11,241 nucleotides of DNA, from the NCBI GenBank assembly GCA_900540305.1, contig UQFL01000058.1:1-11241 (forward strand). Direction: 5' to 3'. This DNA comes from an uncultured Oscillospiraceae bacterium. Lineage in GTDB: Bacteria; Bacillota; Clostridia; Oscillospirales; Acutalibacteraceae. The position numbers and the translations under genes are program-made. Positions 7,695 to 11,241 of this stretch are shown here, one piece after another; positions within the stretch are counted from its first letter, which is position 1, and every line of letters starts with the position of its first letter. A model generated the notes under the pieces. The model worked only from the letters and a program-made list of their open reading frames with translations. It searched no databases and had not been told where the DNA came from.

Positions 7695-8119
7695 TTCAAA
7701 ACACACCCTTTTTTCAAAATTATGTTGGCATATTGCCTTCTTTCACCTGTGGCAACAACGGCATAAGCTTTTTTCGCTCTTTCGTAATAATCAAATCTTT
7801 CAATGAAAGACATTTTAGCGTCTGGGTTGCTCTTTTTAAGTATATTCTCATATTCGGACCAAACAGAAACATCTGCGGTATCCCCTTCGCATTTTTCCAT
7901 TAATATAAAGTTAGTGTTGTCATACTGGTCAAGAGGGAATAGCTCAAGAATACCTGATAACAGCTCTGGAATCTCAATTCCGTCTGCTCTTATTAATCTT
8001 TGAGCTGTTGAAGCAGACGGAAAATTAGCGTCTGCAAGCACAATTTCATCGCCGTGCCCCATTTCGCAAATAATTTTAAGCAAATCGGGTGATATTTGTG
8101 CAGGAATTCCTAATAACAT
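7691..8119 (-). CDS. fucU: RbsD/FucU-family sugar mutarotase, FucU (L-fucose mutarotase) type
   Basis: FucU speeds interconversion of the alpha and beta anomers of free L-fucose and related sugars, so that stereospecific enzymes are not limited by slow ring flipping. The 142-residue length fits FucU (about 140). Visible signatures are MGHGDEIVLADANFP (20-34, catalytic-type H22, plus D30), the ELFPLDQY block (59-66) and the C-terminal AYAVVATGERRQYANIILKKG segment (from 118), which is the FucU rather than RbsD pattern. The ATG at 8119 has a GGAGGG at 8129-8134. The gene begins 22 bases after the phosphoesterase stop and overlaps the next dehydrogenase by ATGA. L-galactose differs from L-fucose only by a hydroxyl at C6, so this mutarotase plausibly serves L-galactose here. 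That substrate is inferred; the family is clear. Confidence 0.9.
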   Translation of the reverse strand: MLLGIPAQISPDLLKIICEMGHGDEIVLADANFPSASTAQRLIRADGIEIPELLSGILELFPLDQYDNTNFILMEKCEGDTADVSVWSEYENILKKSNPDAKMSFIERFDYYERAKKAYAVVATGERRQYANIILKKGCVLK

Positions 8120-8141
8120 ATTTTATTTCCCTCCGTCAGGT

Positions 8142-8342
8142 TTAAAATTCGATAATTTCGGTGTTAACTGTGTTGTTGCTGTCAAGAGTCAAAAGAGTAC
8201 CTCCTAACATATCAAAATCAAAGTTGCAGTTGTAAGAACTCTTTGTCATATAGCAAAGCTTAACTCCTTCATATTCTGAAATGAAATTGTTAAGATGGTC
8301 GTGACCTGCAAATAAATGAGTGCCGTTGTTTTCCTTGAACAC
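8142..8342 (-). CDS. C-terminal remnant of the calcineurin-like phosphoesterase, cut off by an in-frame TAA
   Basis: This piece encodes the missing C-terminus of the upstream phosphoesterase. It is in the same reading frame as the 8361-9200 segment. Six sense codons (NEGFFQ, 8343-8360) and one TAA (8361-8363) separate the two, and the GTG at 8342 is almost certainly an internal valine rather than a start. Residues 12-16 read AGHDH, the final metal-binding GHxH motif of the family, which the upstream piece lacks. The rest (ISEYEGVKLCYMTKSS onward) is the usual closing beta-strand region. Joined, the two pieces give about 352 residues, a normal size. I see no ribosome binding site supporting independent translation. 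The stop may be a real inactivating mutation or a base-call error. Confidence 0.6.
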   Translation of the reverse strand: MFKENNGTHLFAGHDHLNNFISEYEGVKLCYMTKSSYNCNFDFDMLGGTLLTLDSNNTVNTEIIEF

Positions 8343-8360
8343 CTGGAAAAAGCCTTCATT

Positions 8361-8363
8361 TTA
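8361..8363 (-). other. Premature in-frame TAA inside the phosphoesterase gene
   Basis: The coding strand reads GCT GTT TAA AAT GAA GGC. Codons on both sides belong to one continuous phosphoesterase frame: the upstream segment ends at 8361 and the downstream segment at 8142, and these coordinates are congruent modulo 3. A single T-to-A change (AAA, Lys) would restore a full-length protein. Confidence 0.8.
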
Positions 8364-9200
8364 AACAGCGGTGTAAGAATCTTCGCCTCTGTTTCCTGAT
8401 TCATAGCCATCGGTAACATTTTTGTATTCGGGAACGGGAACATGCATGAATGCCATATTTGGAACTGTACTTCCTGCTGATTCAGCTATGCCGTTTACAG
8501 CCCACTGATACCATTCAATCATATTCTTGTTTACGCCGCCGTCAGTAACTTTTTCGTCAACAATTCTGAACTGACCGTCATCCATTAAAAACAGTGAGTA
8601 AACAGGCTTGCCGTCACGAGTGATGTTTACAATATAGTTGCCCATACCGTTCATACCCTCGGGTCCGCATTCAAAAAGTGAATACTCAGCGTTTTCGTAA
8701 ATTTCAGCAAGCTTTGCTTTGTCTGCTCTGCCTTCATAGTCGTGATTGCCGAATACGGGTGCCCACGGAATTTCAAAGCTGTCCATGAAATCGGCAAACT
8801 GCTGAGTGCAAATATCATTCCAAGCAGTGAGAACGCTGTCACCGCCCATGATTATCAAATCGGGCTGAGCTTCGTTAATCAACTGCTTAAGCTGAACTCT
8901 GCTTATTGTATCTAAAATGAAATTTGTGCCGAGCCATGAGGCGCCGAATGTTGCGTGATTGCGGATATGTATATCTGTTAAGCAGAGAATCTTGAAATCC
9001 TCACTGCCTGCCTCAATAGATTGTGCGTAATCTTCAGTATAAGCGTCTGATGCGGACCATTCATCGCATACAGCCACACCTTTTTGATATTCGAGACCTT
9101 TTGATGCAAAAATGGAGTTGCATATAATAACTACTGCAACCCAAACGCAGATGATTGCGATTATTATTTTAACAGGTTTTTTTGTTAAAAACTTTTTCAT
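8361..9200 (-). CDS. Membrane-anchored calcineurin-like metallophosphoesterase (Dcr2-like), N-terminal part, broken by premature stop
   Basis: This 279-residue segment starts with a lysine-rich tail and one hydrophobic helix (about residues 10-31), so the catalytic domain is probably anchored outside the membrane. Metallophosphoesterase motifs follow in order: TDIH (D76, H78), MGGDS (D121), GNHDYEG (N152, H153) and MHVPVPEY (H253). The spacing and the IPWAPVFGNHD wording resemble Dcr2-type purple-acid-phosphatase-like enzymes. The chain ends at a TAA just before the last GHDH motif, which continues in the same frame at 8142-8360, so the segment alone should be inactive. The ATG at 9200 overlaps the alpha-galactosidase stop as ATGA, with GAGAGG at 9209-9214. 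The substrate is unknown; a phosphorylated or sulfated glycan, or phosphate release at the surface, would be speculation. A phosphatase among otherwise cytoplasmic sugar enzymes is unusual. Confidence 0.82.
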   Translation of the reverse strand: MKKFLTKKPVKIIIAIICVWVAVVIICNSIFASKGLEYQKGVAVCDEWSASDAYTEDYAQSIEAGSEDFKILCLTDIHIRNHATFGASWLGTNFILDTISRVQLKQLINEAQPDLIIMGGDSVLTAWNDICTQQFADFMDSFEIPWAPVFGNHDYEGRADKAKLAEIYENAEYSLFECGPEGMNGMGNYIVNITRDGKPVYSLFLMDDGQFRIVDEKVTDGGVNKNMIEWYQWAVNGIAESAGSTVPNMAFMHVPVPEYKNVTDGYESGNRGEDSYTAV

Positions 9201-10078
9201 ATGTCTATCCTCTCTATCTTGTAAATTTCAGCTGAAAAATCTAAAAATTCGCTCACCTGCGAACTCGTTTCGTTTCCTTGAAAATTCTGCGGCAGTATTA
9301 CGCCGCTTTTCATAAGAACATCGCCTGTGGCGGAAACATTTATCTTAGAAATTTTGTATTTCTCATTTGGCATCAACCCTGTCAGATGAAGACGGGGGAG
9401 CGTGTTTACGGGGAAAAACAGTTTTTGCATAACATAAAGAAATGCAGTCTGTTTGTCTTCGCTCACAAGAAGCCAGCTGTGATAATTGCCTTTGAATCCG
9501 TCCAATATTCTGTAAAAAGAGGCTCCGGATAAAATGTTTCGTATCTGTTTGTATTCTGAAACATATTTATTAAGCTCCGCAAGCTCTTGTTCACTGCATA
9601 CCGTTAAATCATACTGAAGCCCTAACACGCCGAACGCCGCCGCTGAATATCTGTCTTTTAGCTTTGTGGTTCTTTTCGTTTGATGATTAGGGCATATTGA
9701 AATGTGGTTGCACATAACATCGGGCGGGTAAGCATAGCTTGTGCCCTCCTGAATTAAAGTGCGTGTCATAACATCCGTGTTGTCCGACACCCAACCCACA
9801 GGCATATAGCACATCATACCGAGATCAAATCTTGTTCCTCCCGATGCGCACAGTTCAAATAAAACATTAGGGTGTCTGTCTGTCAGTTCCTTTAAAACTC
9901 TGTAAAGTCCGAGAACATATCGGTGCATTACAAGCGCAGCAGGCGTTTTTGCGGACTGTGTGTCAGACAGCAGTCTGTTGAAATCCCATTTTATATAATC
10001 AATGCCGATTTCAGTTATTCTCTGTGAAATGATTTCTATTATGTAATCCTGAATTTCGCGGCGGGTAAGGTCAAGCAC
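9197..10078 (-). CDS. Alpha-galactosidase GH36, C-terminal part downstream of a frameshift
   Basis: This segment holds the catalytic half of a GH36 alpha-galactosidase, a retaining enzyme that releases terminal alpha-D-galactose (some members release alpha-GalNAc). The nucleophile motif IKWDFNR is at residues 29-35 of the piece (D32). The ELCASGGTRFDLGMM block (75-89) leads into the acid/base motif WVSDNTD (96-102) and YPPDVMCNHIS, all typical of the family. A C-terminal beta-sandwich domain occupies about the last 100 residues. The nominal GTG start at 10078 is really a valine inside NQLVLDLTRREI. The same frame continues upstream as DPIILGRNQL up to the frameshift near 10111, where it joins the 10099-11192 piece. 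The gene overlaps the phosphoesterase start by ATGA. There is no signal peptide in the visible part, and whether the intact protein is secreted cannot be judged because the N-terminus is missing. Confidence 0.88.
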   Translation of the reverse strand: MLDLTRREIQDYIIEIISQRITEIGIDYIKWDFNRLLSDTQSAKTPAALVMHRYVLGLYRVLKELTDRHPNVLFELCASGGTRFDLGMMCYMPVGWVSDNTDVMTRTLIQEGTSYAYPPDVMCNHISICPNHQTKRTTKLKDRYSAAAFGVLGLQYDLTVCSEQELAELNKYVSEYKQIRNILSGASFYRILDGFKGNYHSWLLVSEDKQTAFLYVMQKLFFPVNTLPRLHLTGLMPNEKYKISKINVSATGDVLMKSGVILPQNFQGNETSSQVSEFLDFSAEIYKIERIDI

Positions 10079-10098
10079 TAGCTGGTTTCTGCCGAGTA

Positions 10099-11192
10099 TT
10101 ATGGGGTCGCGGTTCTGATTACCGGCGCCCAGTCGGGATGCTCCCTGAAAAGTTCGCTGTTCCTGCTTATCATTTCAGGCTCAAACCATAAACCGAATAA
10201 AAGACCCTTTTCTCTTACTTTATCGGCAGTAGGACGAAGCCCGTCGGGGAATTTCGTTTTGTGAACCCACCAATCACCTAAAGACGAGGTATCGTCATCT
10301 CGTTTGCCGAACCATCCGTCATCAACAACTAAAAGCTCGGCTCCTATTTCTTTGGCTTTGTCGGCAAGCTCAAGAATTTTCTTTTCGGTAATATTAAAGT
10401 ACATTGCCTCCCAACTGTTTACCAGCACAGGCTTTGGTTTGCCTTTCCATTGCTTGGGAGTTATGTGTGAATTAATAAAACGGTGCATATTTGCGGAAAT
10501 TCCATTATATCCTTGTGATGAATATGTCATAACTGCTTCGGGGGCATAAAATTCTTCTCCGAACCCGATAAAAGTTGAAAAATCATCAGCTCCGAAAGAA
10601 CTTAAAAACCTTGTGTTTGTATACGGACTTAATTCAACTGACTGACAGTGGCTTGAGCTGTAAATAAGATTGAAACCGTAAACTTCTCCGCTGAAATTGT
10701 CTGCGTTTGTTTGCGCAAGCATTATAAACGGGTTATGGCGCGCACTGCTTGCGCCTGCGTTAGCTTCTATTGAGAATTTTCCTGATGAAAGAGCAGTTTC
10801 CTCTTTAAATCTTTCTCTTCCCCAAGCGCCATTGAATGTAACAGCCTTTAAGTCATCACGAGGCAAATCAAGTTGAAGATTTGAAAGTCTGTTAAGCTCA
10901 ATTTCTTTGTTTTCTGTCCTCAAGCAAACGCTTCTTGTAATACAGTCGCAGTCATTGAATATACGATAATATAAAATCAAGGATGCGCCTGTGATTTCAT
11001 CGCTTAAAATTACTGTTAATTCGTCATCGGCGTCATAAGCCTTTGGGTTTGGGTTTTCGCTTTCAATATTTCCTGTTAAGTATGTTTCGTATTTGAATCG
11101 GCAAAGCGTGTTTTCGCTTTGCGCACGGCACGCGCATTTTCGCATATCTCCGTTGCCGTCTGTGGAGTATTCAAAACACATTGAGTCAATCC
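10099..11192 (-). CDS. Alpha-galactosidase GH36, N-terminal part, 5' end missing and frameshifted at its 3' end
   Basis: This frame is open to the adapter boundary, so the true start lies beyond the contig. An ATG at 11181 is internal: the upstream codons add ATT GAC TCA (IDS), giving IDSMCFEYSTDGNGD, an N-terminal beta-sandwich motif of GH36 that normally lies tens of residues into the protein. Further family blocks are WGRERFKEE, a SSARHNPF segment, NSWEAMYFNITEKKIL, VVDDGWFGKRDDD and LGLWFEPEMISRNSELFREHPDW, which is the start of the (beta/alpha)8 barrel. The frame then runs into IRTATP and a TAA at 10099, where GH36 proteins read an RxPxxLGRNQLVLDL-type stretch. That stretch is present one frame over. 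Together the two pieces cover about 665 codons of a family usually around 720-750. Confidence 0.87.
10111..10116 (-). other. Single-base frameshift inside the GH36 gene
   Basis: The coding strand reads ATC AGA ACC GCG ACC CCA TAA. Adding one A to the AGAACC stretch gives ATC AGA AAC CGC GAC CCC ATA ATA CTC GGC, encoding IRNRDPIILG, which flows directly into GRNQLVLDLTRREI. The two frames differ by exactly one missing base. No slippery heptamer suggestive of programmed frameshifting is visible. Confidence 0.8.
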
Positions 11193-11241
11193 CTGTCTCT
11201 TATACACATCTCCGAGCCCACGAGACCGAGGCTGATCTCGT
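11193..11241. other. Sequencing adapter (Tn5 mosaic end plus Illumina Nextera i7 adapter), not genomic
   Basis: Positions 11193-11211 read CTGTCTCTTATACACATCT, the 19-bp Tn5 mosaic end used in tagmentation libraries. Positions 11212-11226 read CCGAGCCCACGAGAC, the Nextera read-2 side adapter. Positions 11227-11234 read CGAGGCTG, which matches an i7 index sequence I recall from the Nextera set. Positions 11235-11241 read ATCTCGT, the start of the P7 flow-cell sequence. The order and spacing are exact for adapter read-through, so genomic sequence stops at 11192. Confidence 0.97.

Noticed and set aside
8361..8363. TAA read as a sense codon (alternative genetic code or recoding)
   Set aside because: TAA also ends intact genes here (uxaB at 4126, the LgoD-like gene at 5466, the amidohydrolase at 1902 and the GH110-like gene at 272), so it functions as a normal stop.
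8246..8443. Short minus-strand frame spanning the phosphoesterase stop in another phase
   Set aside because: The conserved GHDH and upstream motifs are read in the main frame, so this overlapping frame is incidental.
10076..10078. GTG as a genuine start of a separate GH36-like gene
   Set aside because: It encodes the valine of the conserved NQLVLDL segment, and matching coding sequence continues upstream in the same frame to the frameshift point.
10099..10120. Programmed ribosomal frameshift in the GH36 gene
   Set aside because: There is no slippery heptamer or obvious stimulatory structure, and GH36 enzymes are not known to need frameshifting; a missing A explains the break simply.
1..11192. 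CRISPR arrays, tRNA or rRNA genes, riboswitches and insertion sequences
   Set aside because: I saw no regularly spaced repeats, tRNA-like or rRNA-like stretches, or transposase motifs; nearly all bases are in one minus-strand protein-coding series.
11193..11211. A natural Tn5/IS50 transposon end
   Set aside because: The 19-bp mosaic end is followed exactly by Illumina Nextera adapter, index and P7 bases, which do not occur in natural Tn5, so it is a library artefact.

Overview
This is one end of a metagenome-style contig. It carries ten reading-frame segments, all on the minus strand and packed almost without gaps, so transcription runs from high to low coordinates. The A/T-leaning codon choice, strong GGAGG-type ribosome binding sites and repeated ATGA start/stop overlaps suggest an uncultured, probably gut-associated Clostridia-type Firmicute. 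That placement is inference; there is no rRNA or other phylogenetic marker. The right end (11193-11241) is not biological. It is a Tn5 mosaic end followed by Illumina Nextera i7 adapter sequence, so the insert ends at 11192.

Layout in the order of transcription: a GH36 alpha-galactosidase, truncated at the contig end and split by a one-base frameshift (11192-9197); a membrane-anchored calcineurin-like phosphoesterase split by an in-frame TAA (9200-8142); a FucU-type sugar mutarotase (8119-7691); a glucose-dehydrogenase-like MDR oxidoreductase (7694-6489); an MDR dehydrogenase closely resembling L-galactonate 5-dehydrogenase (6482-5466); tagaturonate reductase UxaB (5451-4126); altronate dehydratase UxaA (4141-2777); a COG3618-type amidohydrolase that is probably a sugar lactonase (2780-1902); a GH110-like beta-helix alpha-1,3-galactosidase candidate (1900-272); and the start of an unrecognised lysine/glutamate-rich protein open at the left edge (269-1). 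There is no gene-free stretch over 300 bases, and I saw no internal promoter or terminator.

The central genes fit one oxidative route. A mutarotase equilibrates the free aldose, a dehydrogenase oxidises it to a lactone, and a lactonase opens the lactone. A second dehydrogenase converts the aldonate to D-tagaturonate, UxaB makes D-altronate, and UxaA makes 2-keto-3-deoxy-D-gluconate (KDG). The sugar best matching these steps is L-galactose (L-fucose is 6-deoxy-L-galactose, which explains the FucU homologue). The flanking GH36 and GH110 enzymes suggest that the sugars come from alpha-galactosidic glycans. KDG kinase/aldolase, a transporter and a regulator are not in the window.
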